Below, in pieces: positions 14,819 to 25,900 of a stretch of DNA of 64,000 nucleotides (positions within the stretch are counted from its first letter, which is position 1; each line of letters starts with the position of its first letter). A model generated the notes under the pieces. The model had not been told where the DNA came from. It did not search any database and worked only from the letters and a program-made list of their open reading frames with translations. The stretch comes from Bacteroidales bacterium (GTDB lineage Bacteria > Bacteroidota > Bacteroidia > Bacteroidales > UBA932), in assembly GCA_021371955.1 (NCBI GenBank), contig JAJFVD010000005.1, positions 1 through 64,000 of the forward strand, written 5' to 3'. A program made the position numbers and the translations under genes.

Positions 14819-17800
14819 CGATGAAGGGAAGATTTGGTACGGCCTAGGGATTAGGAACGATCAGCTGCAGCGAGATGCTCAAAAATCGTCAAGCATATTC
14901 AGAGGAATAGGTGATAACGTGGAGTCTGAGGGCTCTCGCATTGATAATATTTTCAAAAACATAGCAAAAGGTGCCGCAACGGCTTTTAGCATTCAGGCGG
15001 CAATGCAATTTACCAAGTCTGTTGTTCAGGTTAGGGGCGAAATGGAAGCTCTGGAGATATCTCTGGAGACGCTTCTAGGCAGCAAGGCCAAGTCGGCCAA
15101 AATGATATCGGAGATTGCAGATTACGCCGCAAATACTCCTCTCCAGCTGGGAGATATTGCCAAGGGGGCAACAACAATGCTGGCCTTTAATCTTGAGGCC
15201 GAGAAGATCCTTCCAACACTTAAGCAGATAGGCGACATATCAATGGGAGACGCACAAAAATTTGCTTCTCTAACTCTTGCCTTTTCACAGATGTCGTCAA
15301 CCGGTAGGCTGATGGGGCAGGATCTGCTCCAGATGATTAACGCAGGTTTCAACCCTCTTACAATCATTTCGGAAAAGACCGGAAAAACAATAAGCTCGCT
15401 TAAAAAAGAAATGGAGGCAGGTGCAATTTCCTCAGAAATGGTTGCACAGGCTTTCGCAGACGCTACCTCTGCAGGCGGAAAGTTCAATGGCATGCTTCAG
15501 AAGCAGAGCGAGGGTATCAAAGGAAGTATATCAAACTTTGAGGGAGCTGTTGATGAGGCTCTCAATAACATCGGATCGAAAAACCAGGATCTAATCACAT
15601 CATCAATACAAGGCGCCACTCTGCTGGTTCAGAATTACGAAAAGGTTGGAAGGGCTGCCCTTGACCTCGCTGTGGCAGTAGGATCATACAAGGCGGCGCT
15701 CATCGCTGTGAACGCAATTCAGCGAGCAAATATTATGGTTCTGAGGCAGGCAGTCATGGAGAAGTGGCTTGCAGCTGCTGCGGGTATTAACTTATCCAAT
15801 GCGGAGGCTATCGCCGCTGCCCGAACTAAGCTGTTTACCATTGCTCAAAAAGGATTGGCCACATCTCTTAAGGCTACAGCCTCGGCCATGCTGGCCAACC
15901 CTTACGTTTTGGCTGCCGCAGCAATAGCAGCTGTTGCGTTTGTAACCTATAAGGCCATCACAGCCGATAGTGAATATGAAAAGGCAATAAAAAAGGTTAA
16001 CAAGGCCCTCGAGGATACGCAAAAAGCTAAGGACGACGCGGGAAGCAATGTTGACCAATACATAAACACCATAAGAAGCGAAACGAGCTCAATCCTTGAG
16101 CAGGTTAGGGCCTACGACGCCCTGATAAAGAGGTACACGTTTTTCGCTAATTACAGCTTTGAGGACCTGAAAAAGCTATCTCCTTCACAACTTGCAGGCG
16201 TTCTGTCACAGTTCTCCACCGAGATGGAAAAGGGAATGATTCAGTCCCTAATCAAGCAGGCAGAGGCTGATATTGAAAGTGAAGTTTCTGTTTATAGGAC
16301 CAGGGCAAAGCGAGAAGGGTATACTTTCGACGAGTCTTCAGTATCAAGCGTAAAAGTGCTTCGGCAGCAGATTTCCATGTACAAAAAGCAGCTGGAGGAG
16401 ATTGACAAGGCCGAACATCTTGCAAAAGTAAAGGCCCTTCCAATTGAGGCGCAGAAGGAATACTACGAGAGTGAGCTGAGCAGCATCAAAAAGGTAAAGG
16501 AGTCTATTGAGGCCATACACCCCGATAACAGAAGCGTACTGCAGGTTGAGCAGCTGGATATGGCAAACGCGCAGCTGAGGGAGACGGAATCGATATTAGC
16601 CGGGATGAGCACAAAAGGCGGATCATCTCTGGGCCAACTTATCTCCGATATTGCAAAGGGAGAAAAAGAGCTGGCAGAGTTAAGAAAAAAAGCCGGTGCA
16701 GGTGAGATTACCACAACTGCAGTAGAGGAAAAAGTTACTGCGCTTGAGGCTTTGAAAAAGCAGTACGAGCTCATGACCGGTAAGGAATACGGCAAGGTGG
16801 ATAAGGCCGCCCTTGAGGAGCAGAAAAATGCTCTGAAGGAGCTTACGAAGCAGCAGGCGGAGTTCAGACTTAAATCGGACATTGAGCTGCAGGGAAGGAT
16901 TCTGGCTTTACAGTCAGATACATTTGAAAAGCAGCGTCAGCAAGCGGAAAACGAGTTTGAGATTGAAAAGGTAGATATTGAAAGGCGCAGGCAGGAGGCT
17001 TACGAGCTTCTGGCCAAGTCCAAGGGGGTGGAAGTGGCCAAGCTAACTGATACCGATAAGGTGGGCGTGAATGAGCAATACGATAAGGAGCTTGAGAATG
17101 CTCAGAAAGTCAAAAGCGCAACAATTGTAAAGATAAATACTGAGGCATCCAAAACGCTTCGGGAACTGTGGTCAGATGCTACAGACGCCAACATTTCAGA
17201 CGGTATTCGTGAGGTAAAGGCCATTAACGCCAACTACGATGAGATCGTTAAAAAGGCGAAAGATGCCGGGGCAACCCTAAAGGAGATTGACGACATCAAC
17301 GCGGAGAGGAATAAAGCGCTACACTCTGCGTTCACCAGGCAGGAGCTTGATAAAATTGCTATTTGGCAGGAAACAGAGGCCCTGCTGGCCGAAGGATCTA
17401 CCGCTTTTCTTGACAAGCAGACTGAGGTGAGAAGAAAATTAGCCAAAATCGATATTGAGGCTTCTAAAAAACGAGTTGAGGCACTTAAAAAGGAGCAGAA
17501 GGAAACAGGCAAAGATAACAGCGCGCTTATCAAGCGTGAAGAAGCTTTTCAGGATAACACAAACAAGAATCTTGAGAACCTTAAGAACAATTATTTAGCT
17601 ATTGGCGAGCTCCTGGGGGATACGCTTTCACAGTCATCGGACGAGTTTGTTGCTAAACTTGGAGGGCTGCTGAGCTCCATCTCTTCGTCCATAGGCCAAA
17701 TACAAAATTCTGACAGCGCTTTTGGTAAAGCCAGCGGGATTGTTGGCCTGGCTATGGCTGCCGGAAACTACCTAAAGGGAATCAGAATAGACAGGGAAAA

Positions 17801-19136
17801 TGAAAATCTCAATAAGCAGAAGAAAATTACGGGAGAGGTAGCTGACAGAGTAAAGCTGGAGAATGAGATCAATAAGCTTTATGATGAAAGGAGAGACGCC
17901 CTAAACGAAAATCTGTTTTTAGGCAAAGACTACGGAAAAGTAATGTCGAACGCAATGAGCGACATTCTGAAGTATAACGAAAAGCTTGGCGTAACTCTCG
18001 GGGACCTGTACTCAAATGCAATATTTACTGCAGACGGAGAAGCCAAAAGGCTGCTTTTCGGTACGAAAAAAGGGGAGTACTCCTTCTCGCTACAGGACCT
18101 GCTGGCCGGTATGGTGCCGAAAGAGGAAGGCGCAAAAGGGCTCGGTGAGGCTATCGCCAACACGCTCAACCATGGTCTCAATGAGGCCAGGAAGAGAATC
18201 AAGGACGGTGATTTCCTTGGCGCAGTCGGGAGTATACTAGATCCTCTCCAACTGTTTGGAGGAGGTAAGGCCGACAGCAAAGCCAGAACAAACGCTTTTG
18301 AGAATCTGGGGAATGCAGTGCAGGACACTCTCAAGGTTATGGGCAAAACCACAGCCGACTTCGCAACCATGTCAACCCAGGATCTGCTTGATTTCTTCAC
18401 GCTGATGGAGAAAGCCGGCAACATTACTGATGAGGCCACCAAGAAGCTGCTCGCCGCAGCTCAGGAGCAGCTGGAGATGGTCAAGAAAGCCGAGGAGCAG
18501 ATGAAGGAGGTTATCTCCGAGCTCACCGGTGGCCTTGGAGACGCTATTAGAGACATACTGACAGAGGGCTTTAGGGGCGGCTTCGGATACGGAGTGAACG
18601 AGGCAAAAAAAGTGGCCACGGAAATATCCGGAATATTGGAAAACATGATTTCAAGGGAGCTGATGAATATTGCCTTCTCAGGGATGTTTAACACTCTTAA
18701 AGAAAATATGCAGGCCTCATTCGGCGCAGATGGAGATAAGTCCTGGGCCGACGATTTCGCGCAGTTTATGGAGTCTTTCCCTGCAGCGGCGGAACAGTTC
18801 AACAAGGGGATGGCCGAGGCAAAAAAATCGGGAGAAAAATACGGACTAGATCTATTCGGAGACAGCTCTTCCCGCTCGGCGACAGCGAAGGGTATTGCCT
18901 CGGCCTCACAGGACAGCATAGACGACCTTAACGGCCGGGCAACAACAATTCAGGGGCATACATTCTCAATCAGTAATGATATGAAGAAGCTCGTCAATTT
19001 CATGTCTCAGATACTTGAGCACGTGGCCGGAATCAAAAAGGATACTAGCAGGCTTGAAAAAATTGAGAAGGAGATCACCTCAGTAAAGAATGGTATTGAG
19101 AGCATAAACACCAAGGGTATAACAATTAAGTATTAA
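14811..19136 (+). CDS. Tail tape measure protein
   Basis: Start taken at ATG 14811 (MNNDEGKIWYGLGI), six bases after an in-frame TTG. At 1441 residues it is the longest tail-interior gene. Residues about 65-235 form the conserved tape measure domain (LEISLETLLGSKAKSAKMISEIADYA, ISEKTGKTISSLKKEMEAG, FNGMLQKQSEGIKGSISNFEG). A hydrophobic stretch near 350-390 is followed by very long coiled coils to about residue 900, then an Ala/Gly-rich and Asp-rich C-terminus. It sets tail length and is ejected to help DNA cross the envelope. Confidence 0.93.
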   Translation: MNNDEGKIWYGLGIRNDQLQRDAQKSSSIFRGIGDNVESEGSRIDNIFKNIAKGAATAFSIQAAMQFTKSVVQVRGEMEALEISLETLLGSKAKSAKMISEIADYAANTPLQLGDIAKGATTMLAFNLEAEKILPTLKQIGDISMGDAQKFASLTLAFSQMSSTGRLMGQDLLQMINAGFNPLTIISEKTGKTISSLKKEMEAGAISSEMVAQAFADATSAGGKFNGMLQKQSEGIKGSISNFEGAVDEALNNIGSKNQDLITSSIQGATLLVQNYEKVGRAALDLAVAVGSYKAALIAVNAIQRANIMVLRQAVMEKWLAAAAGINLSNAEAIAAARTKLFTIAQKGLATSLKATASAMLANPYVLAAAAIAAVAFVTYKAITADSEYEKAIKKVNKALEDTQKAKDDAGSNVDQYINTIRSETSSILEQVRAYDALIKRYTFFANYSFEDLKKLSPSQLAGVLSQFSTEMEKGMIQSLIKQAEADIESEVSVYRTRAKREGYTFDESSVSSVKVLRQQISMYKKQLEEIDKAEHLAKVKALPIEAQKEYYESELSSIKKVKESIEAIHPDNRSVLQVEQLDMANAQLRETESILAGMSTKGGSSLGQLISDIAKGEKELAELRKKAGAGEITTTAVEEKVTALEALKKQYELMTGKEYGKVDKAALEEQKNALKELTKQQAEFRLKSDIELQGRILALQSDTFEKQRQQAENEFEIEKVDIERRRQEAYELLAKSKGVEVAKLTDTDKVGVNEQYDKELENAQKVKSATIVKINTEASKTLRELWSDATDANISDGIREVKAINANYDEIVKKAKDAGATLKEIDDINAERNKALHSAFTRQELDKIAIWQETEALLAEGSTAFLDKQTEVRRKLAKIDIEASKKRVEALKKEQKETGKDNSALIKREEAFQDNTNKNLENLKNNYLAIGELLGDTLSQSSDEFVAKLGGLLSSISSSIGQIQNSDSAFGKASGIVGLAMAAGNYLKGIRIDRENENLNKQKKITGEVADRVKLENEINKLYDERRDALNENLFLGKDYGKVMSNAMSDILKYNEKLGVTLGDLYSNAIFTADGEAKRLLFGTKKGEYSFSLQDLLAGMVPKEEGAKGLGEAIANTLNHGLNEARKRIKDGDFLGAVGSILDPLQLFGGGKADSKARTNAFENLGNAVQDTLKVMGKTTADFATMSTQDLLDFFTLMEKAGNITDEATKKLLAAAQEQLEMVKKAEEQMKEVISELTGGLGDAIRDILTEGFRGGFGYGVNEAKKVATEISGILENMISRELMNIAFSGMFNTLKENMQASFGADGDKSWADDFAQFMESFPAAAEQFNKGMAEAKKSGEKYGLDLFGDSSSRSATAKGIASASQDSIDDLNGRATTIQGHTFSISNDMKKLVNFMSQILEHVAGIKKDTSRLEKIEKEITSVKNGIESINTKGITIKY

Positions 19137-19142
19137 GTTATA

Positions 19143-19976
19143 ATGACTGGACAGTTAAAAATAGACGGGGCAGACGCCTACTCAACATATGGGGTTTTCC
19201 TTACGGGAGATAGCTACGCTCAAGCTTTAACCTGGGCATCTCTGAAGGAGCTTCTTATTTCCGACTGGCCGGATCAGAACGGAATTGATGTGGACCTTTC
19301 CGCGCCGGTTCTTGATACCCGCAACTTAACTCTTTCCTTCTATAGCGATGGGCTCGCCAATATAGGAGGTCTCATGTCTGCCCTGACTAACGGATCATAT
19401 CATACGTTTGAGTTTGTTGAGCTGGGCATTAGCCACTCGCTTAGGCTCGTCTCGCAGCCGTCATACAGGAATTATTCAAACGCTACGAAGTATTTTTCTC
19501 TGCAGCTGGCCGACGATTTCCCTCTTGAAGGTTATAACTACTTAGCTCCGGTCCCTACGGGCATTTCCGCAACAGGGTTCAAAATTGATAATGTTGACTT
19601 GGCAAATTATGGGATGATAGTTTCTGAAGAGTCGGAAGCTGAAATACTTAAAAGCCCGGCAATAAAACAGAATCTTCTCGTGAGCCTTAAAAGCAAGTCG
19701 GGAGTGAGCTATGACTCAGAAGAAGTGTATGTCAAATCCAAGGAAGTGGAGATCGGCCTTTTCTTCAGAGGCTCAATGAGCGATTACATAAGAAATAGCA
19801 AAGCTCTTCTTTACAATTTAACCAAGCCCGGGGAGAGAGCCTTATATGCTGCCACCACCGGCGAGTCATACGGCTGCTACTATAACGGGCACAGGGTTGA
19901 AAAGTTTCTCATTTTGAATAACAAGGTTTGGTGCGAGTTTTCAGTAAGTCTGGTTTTTACTAATAAAACTGTTTAG
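19143..19976 (+). CDS. Distal tail-like protein
   Basis: 277 residues right after the tape measure and 2 bases before the tail tip gene, the usual place of a Dit-type hub protein. Beta-rich sequence with DGADAYSTYGVFLTGDSYAQAL at the N-terminus and repeated internal elements (an N-terminal half TYGVFLTGDSY and a C-terminal half NYGMIVSEESE look like two related domains). It would form the ring joining tail tube and tip. Assignment by position and pattern. Confidence 0.65.
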   Translation: MTGQLKIDGADAYSTYGVFLTGDSYAQALTWASLKELLISDWPDQNGIDVDLSAPVLDTRNLTLSFYSDGLANIGGLMSALTNGSYHTFEFVELGISHSLRLVSQPSYRNYSNATKYFSLQLADDFPLEGYNYLAPVPTGISATGFKIDNVDLANYGMIVSEESEAEILKSPAIKQNLLVSLKSKSGVSYDSEEVYVKSKEVEIGLFFRGSMSDYIRNSKALLYNLTKPGERALYAATTGESYGCYYNGHRVEKFLILNNKVWCEFSVSLVFTNKTV

Positions 19977-19978
19977 CT

Positions 19979-22900
19979 ATGATTATTTACAATAAGTTGG
20001 GAGTGCAGATTGCGGATGTTGACGTAAGTGATGATAGCTATCGCCATAAGGCCATAGTTGGGGAAAATATTCTCACCCTTTACTTTTCCCTGCCAGAGTA
20101 TGCCGAAATACCGGTTGGATCATATTGCGATTTCAAGGGAGAGAGATATACCCTTACTCTTCCGGAAAACTTAAAAAGGCAAGGCAAACGGAATTTGGAA
20201 TATACTCTTGTTTTGGAGTCAGACCAGCACCTACTAGCCAGACATAAAGTTCGTAACCCAACGGATAAAAGATTAAAATTTCCTTTAACAGCCAAGCCAA
20301 TTGAGCACTTGCAGCTCATCGTTGATATTCTGAATACCATGGACGGCGGCTGGAGTATCGGGACATGTATTGACGGGGTTGAAAAAGAAATAGCCTATAG
20401 CCATACTTTTCTTAGTGATGCGCTCAGGCTTCAGGCAGACACCTTCGAAACAGAATATGAGATTGTGGGAAAGTCAATCTCGCTTAAAAAGGTTGAGTAT
20501 AATAAAGAAGCTCCGCTGGCACTGAGCTATGGCTATGGCAACGGGTTTGAGCCGGGGTGCGGCCGCTCCAATTACGAAAATACGGTGCCGGTTGAAGTGC
20601 TATTTGTTGAGGGTGGAGATAAAAATATTGACTTCTCAAAATATGGATCTAAGCAGCTTCGCCTGCCAAAATCAAAATCGTTAGTTTACGAGGGGAGGAC
20701 TTATGTAACCGATCCGGATGGCCTTTTCATCAAGAGAGGGGATAAAGCACTTTTTACCGGCCAGGAAGATTCTCTCGACTGTTCGCATATCTTTCCGTCC
20801 AGAGTTGGAACTGTTACCTCAGTTGATGTTGTGAACGAGGGGAGCAACCTGTATGATATTCTTGACAACACCATTCCCGCTGCGCTTGATTACTCGCTTT
20901 GCAGAATTGCCGGGGAAAAGGCAACCATCAGATTTGAGTCGGGTATGTTGGCTGGGAAGGAGTTTGACCTGGTTCAATCGGAAAGTGCATTTTCCGGGTA
21001 CATACATACAGACCGCCGTTTTAAAATAGTTCCTCAAGAGATTGATGGGCAAATTATGCCTAACGGAACTTTTGCCCCGGCCGTGGGAGATAAATATGCA
21101 ATCTTCGGAATTCAGCTTCCAGACGCGTACTTCCAAGACGACGCAACCAAAACGGGTGCTTCGTGGGATATGTTCCGGGAAGGCGCAAAGTATCTTTTTG
21201 AGCATGAGGACCCGCGCTTTTCATTCTCTGGCCAGCTTAACGGGATCTGGTCAAAGGCCAATTGGCTCGCTGTGGGAGGTAAGATAAAGCTTGGTGGCTA
21301 CGTAGCGTTTACAGACTTAGAGTTTCAGACCATTTCGGCCCTCGTTAGGATAATTGATATCAACGAGTATGTAAACTCTCCCTATGAGCCTAAAATCGAG
21401 CTTTCCAACGTTGCGGTTGGAGGTGGAACGCTGTCAAGCGAACTTAAGAAATTAGCCTCGGAAGAGGTAATAGTTGATAGCAAGTTCCGAGAGTCACTCC
21501 AATTCACTAAACGCCGCTTCCGGGATGCTCAAGAGACAATGACCTTGCTTTCTCAATCGCTTCTCAACTTCTCCGGATCGGTCAGCCCCATAACTGTGCA
21601 GACGATGGCTCTTTTGGTAGGCGACGAGAGCCTGCAGTTCCGTTTTGTCAATAGCAAGGTGGCTCCTGTTAAGGCGAATCACGTCATCACATTTGATAAT
21701 GCTACTAAAGTTCTTTCGGCAGCTGCCGGAATACTGCAGCACATGACCATAGGAGTTAAGACAATTTCGCAGTCTCACGCGGCTGCTGAGTATAAGTTTT
21801 GGGATATGTCGGCCTATAACTCTCCGCCTCTTACCGAGGCAAACGCTTCAAAGGCTTACTACCTATATGCCAAGTGCGCAAACCCCGGTACCGCCGGTGT
21901 GTTTGTTCTATCTGACGTCGCAATAGGCATGACTTCCGTTGCGGGGTATTATCATTTCCTTGTTGGAATTCTCAACAGTGAAAATTCAAGTGAGAGGTCA
22001 TATGTGAGCTTATACGGATTTTCTGAAGTTCTCCCGGGGAGAATCACAACGGACAAAATCGTCAGCCCGGATGGAAGGCTGGTAATAGATCTGTCAAGCA
22101 ATCCGCCTAAAATTAGGGCTTTGGACGGTGCAATAATTGAGGGTAAGGTGCAGTTTCAAGCCGGATCTAGCGGGCTGGCCCAGCTGGCCGAATGGCCCAC
22201 CGCAGCGCAGGACATTCAGGACGCAACAGCAGCTGCCGCCGAGGCCGACAGAAAAGCCGTTGAAGCACAGGAGAAGCTGGCCAACGACATTGATCCTAAG
22301 CTGGCCAAAATGCAAGAGCAGATAGATGGCGAAGTAAGCGGTTACTATCTTCCATATTCTCCAACCCTGGCAAACTATCCAGCAAGTGAATGGCTAACAA
22401 CAGCTCAAAAAGAGGCTCATTTAGGTGACACCTTCAATAACAACCTTCAGTTTATATCAGATATCGAAACACCGGATGCCGGTAAGTCATGGCGCTGGAC
22501 AAAATCAGGAACAGATTACTTCTGGAATCGAATTTCTGATTCTGATGCTGTCCTGGCACTTAAAAGAGCTGCAGAAGCCAAAGGCGTCGCCGATGGCAAG
22601 TCAACTCACTACCTTATTCAGCCTTCCGCTTACAAGTTTGGCGATAGCTGGGTATGTGACATTGTGGGGGATGCGGAAAAGGGCTCAATGCTCTTTGCTA
22701 CACAAGACAGTAACGTGTTCAACCGAGCACATTGGGTGAAGAAGGATAAGTACACGGATGATACGGCGGTTAATAATTTAAAGGTTGGCGGAAGAAATCT
22801 ACTATTAAACTCTGACTTTAAAAACGGAATTGGTGATTGGGTGCCTTATCAAGGAACAACATTAAGCCAATCGGCTTCAGGTTCTTTACTAATTGATTTC

Positions 22901-25900
22901 AGTACAGCGAGCAATGTTCCTTATAATGGAATAAAGTCAAGATATATTATCTCTCTTGATGAAGTGGGTGATTACACAGTTTCATTATACATAAAAAGAA
23001 CAGCGGAGCATATCAAAGTTGGAGTGCAAATTGAAAGCCAGTATTTAGAGATTTTACCTTCAGTACCTGTCAATACATGGGGGAAACTCACTCATACTTT
23101 CAAAAACTTAAGTAGCGGTTACATGTATATTTATAGTAACGCTGTTTCTCAATCAGGTGTACTAGAAATTGAGTGGATTCAACTTGAAAAAGGAAACATA
23201 GCTACAGACCATAGCCCCGCCTTTGAAGATATTTTCGCTGATGCCACAGCCAAGTCTGCAGCCGCTCAGGCAGCTGCGGAAACTTACGCCTTGGCCAAGG
23301 CCTCACTTGCTGAGGTAACAGCTAAGGCCTATGCTGACGGGATAGTGACCGAAGAGGAAACTAGAGCCATTGCGGACGCTACGGCTAAAGCAAATGCGGC
23401 ACAGGCAGCTGCGATTAGTGCTGCTGCCGATGATGCAACAAGTAAGGTGAGTGCTATTCAGGTAGGATCTACAAATTTATTACGCAATTCAGGTGATTTC
23501 AAGGACTTAGCATATTGGGAAGTTATAAGAGGCGCAGCAGCTATTACTACCGCATTAGCAACTGAAACATTAGGCGGTAAGAAAATCATTCAGCTCACTG
23601 TTGATAGCGGACAGTTAAATGCAGTTATTGAACAGCCTATACTTGGCATTTTGCCTTTAACGACTTATTCTCTTTCATTGTGGTATTGGCCTTATCCGCA
23701 TAGCTCGGGTAAGTTTTACATTACTATTTATGAATATGATGTTAACGGAGCGTACCTTGGAAGTCCGCAAACTGTATTCACAGGCTTAGATAAAAACGCC
23801 GAAGGTGGGGCTAAATGGGAATTTGGACAGGCGACTTTTACAACAAAAGCAACCTGTCGAAAAATCTATTTCTCACTAATTAAATACCCGGGAACATCGC
23901 TATTTGTCACGAATATTTCTTGTGTAGCTGGTAATAAGCCAATGGTTGATTGGAAACTCGCTCAAGAAGATGTAGCTGCTGATGCCACAGCAAAGGCCGC
24001 TGCCGCTCAAACCGCTGCTCAGGAGTACGCTCTTGCTAAAGCAAGCTTGGCTGAGGTAACAGCTAAGGCCTATGCTGATGGGATTGTTACGGATGAAGAG
24101 GTTAGAGCAATAGCAGATGCTACGGCTAAAGCCAATGCAGCGCAGGCCGCTGCGATAAGTGCTGCCGCTGCTGACGCCTCTTCCAAGTCTGTCGCCGCTC
24201 AATCTGCCGCTGAGGCCTATGCTCTATCAAAAGCGAACTTAGCAGAGGTGACCGCAAAAGCCTATGCTGATGGAGTTGTAACAGACGAAGAGACTAGGGC
24301 CATTGCTGATGCAACAGCTAAGGCTAATGCTGCCCAAGCTGCTGCAATAAGTGCTGCCGCTGCTGATGCTACGGCAAAAGCTGCTGCGATTAAAATAGGA
24401 GCTAAAAACTTAATTACTAACTCGAATTTTAAATATGGTATTAATGACTGGCAATCACTTCAAGGAACAACATTAAGCCAATCGGCTTCAGGCTCTTTAC
24501 TAATTGATTTTAGTACAGCGAGCAATGCTCTTTATAATGGAATAAGATCTAAAAATATTATCTCTCTTGATGAAGTGGGTGATTACACAGTTTCATTATA
24601 CATAAAAAGAACAGCGGAGCATATCAAAGTTGGAGTGCAAATTGAAAATCAGTATTTAGAGATTTTACCTTCAGTACCTGTCAATACATGGGGGAAACTC
24701 ACTCATACTTTCAAAAACTTAAGTAGCGGTTACATGTATATTTATAGTAACGCTGTTTCTCAATCAGGTGTACTAGAAATTGAGTGGGTTCAACTTGAAA
24801 AAGGAAATAAAGATACTGACCATAGACCTTCCTTTGAAGATATCCAAACTGAAATTGACGCCGCCAAAGCATTAGCCCTTGAACTTGACTACCTTAAAAC
24901 CGCCCTCGCCGGCACTACCGAGGTGGCAGGTGGACTTATCCTTGCTAGAATGATGATGCTCAAAAATGCGCTGAATCAGGTGACAGCGGGTATTTCGGGC
25001 ATGGACTCAAACGACATCTTCCTGTTTGCGAATGACACGGACGCTCTCAACGCAGCACTCAATAACATGGCCACTTTCTTGCTAAGGCGAAATGGTACCG
25101 GCAACCTCGGAACTCTTAAGTTCACCCGGAATGGATTGGCCTATTGCACCAGGAATGCCGACGGAACGCTTGGTAAGGCAATCATAGAGTTCAGAAACAC
25201 GCCTATTCCGCAACTTTCTGACCTCGTGGCATCATTCACCGATACTAAGGCTGCTCCGGGCGGAAATGCCACCAAAATGGGCGGTGTGCTTACGGGCAAC
25301 TTCGGCTACGGAGTTCCGATCATTGTTTCGGCATATGATAACTTCTCAATGCGCATTACAGGTACTCTTGAAGCAAGCATAAACAATGTTGGGGATATGC
25401 CGATTCTAGACAGCCACGCGGCAATTAACCTGGTGCTCTACAAATATGAAGGCGGTGTTTACTCAGTTGAACAAAATGTCGCTTCGCTGTACCTTCTGAG
25501 AGATGTTACCGGATCTGACTCCGATACCATCGCCGTTGACGAAACTTATACACTTCCAAAGGGCACCTATTACCTGAGGGCCGAATACTACATCAACACT
25601 TCAGAGGGCAGCCATGACTCCGGCTTCGTATCTGCCTCAAATCTGCAGATGGTGGCCAGCGGGGCTTCAGGTAACCAGACCATGATCTTCGGCTCGAATG
25701 GATTTGTACGGGTAAAAGACGGCAACAACTTCACATATATGAGCGATGAGTATATGGCTCATAGAGGGCCGTCAGATATGCCGGGGGTCAGAGGCTCCGG
25801 AAGTGTTTCTTCGGGAGGTAGCTTTTTAAATGGGTTCGGTAAAGCCACAAATTCAGTAAAAAATAGTACAGGGCTATATACAATATCTCACTCAATGGGC

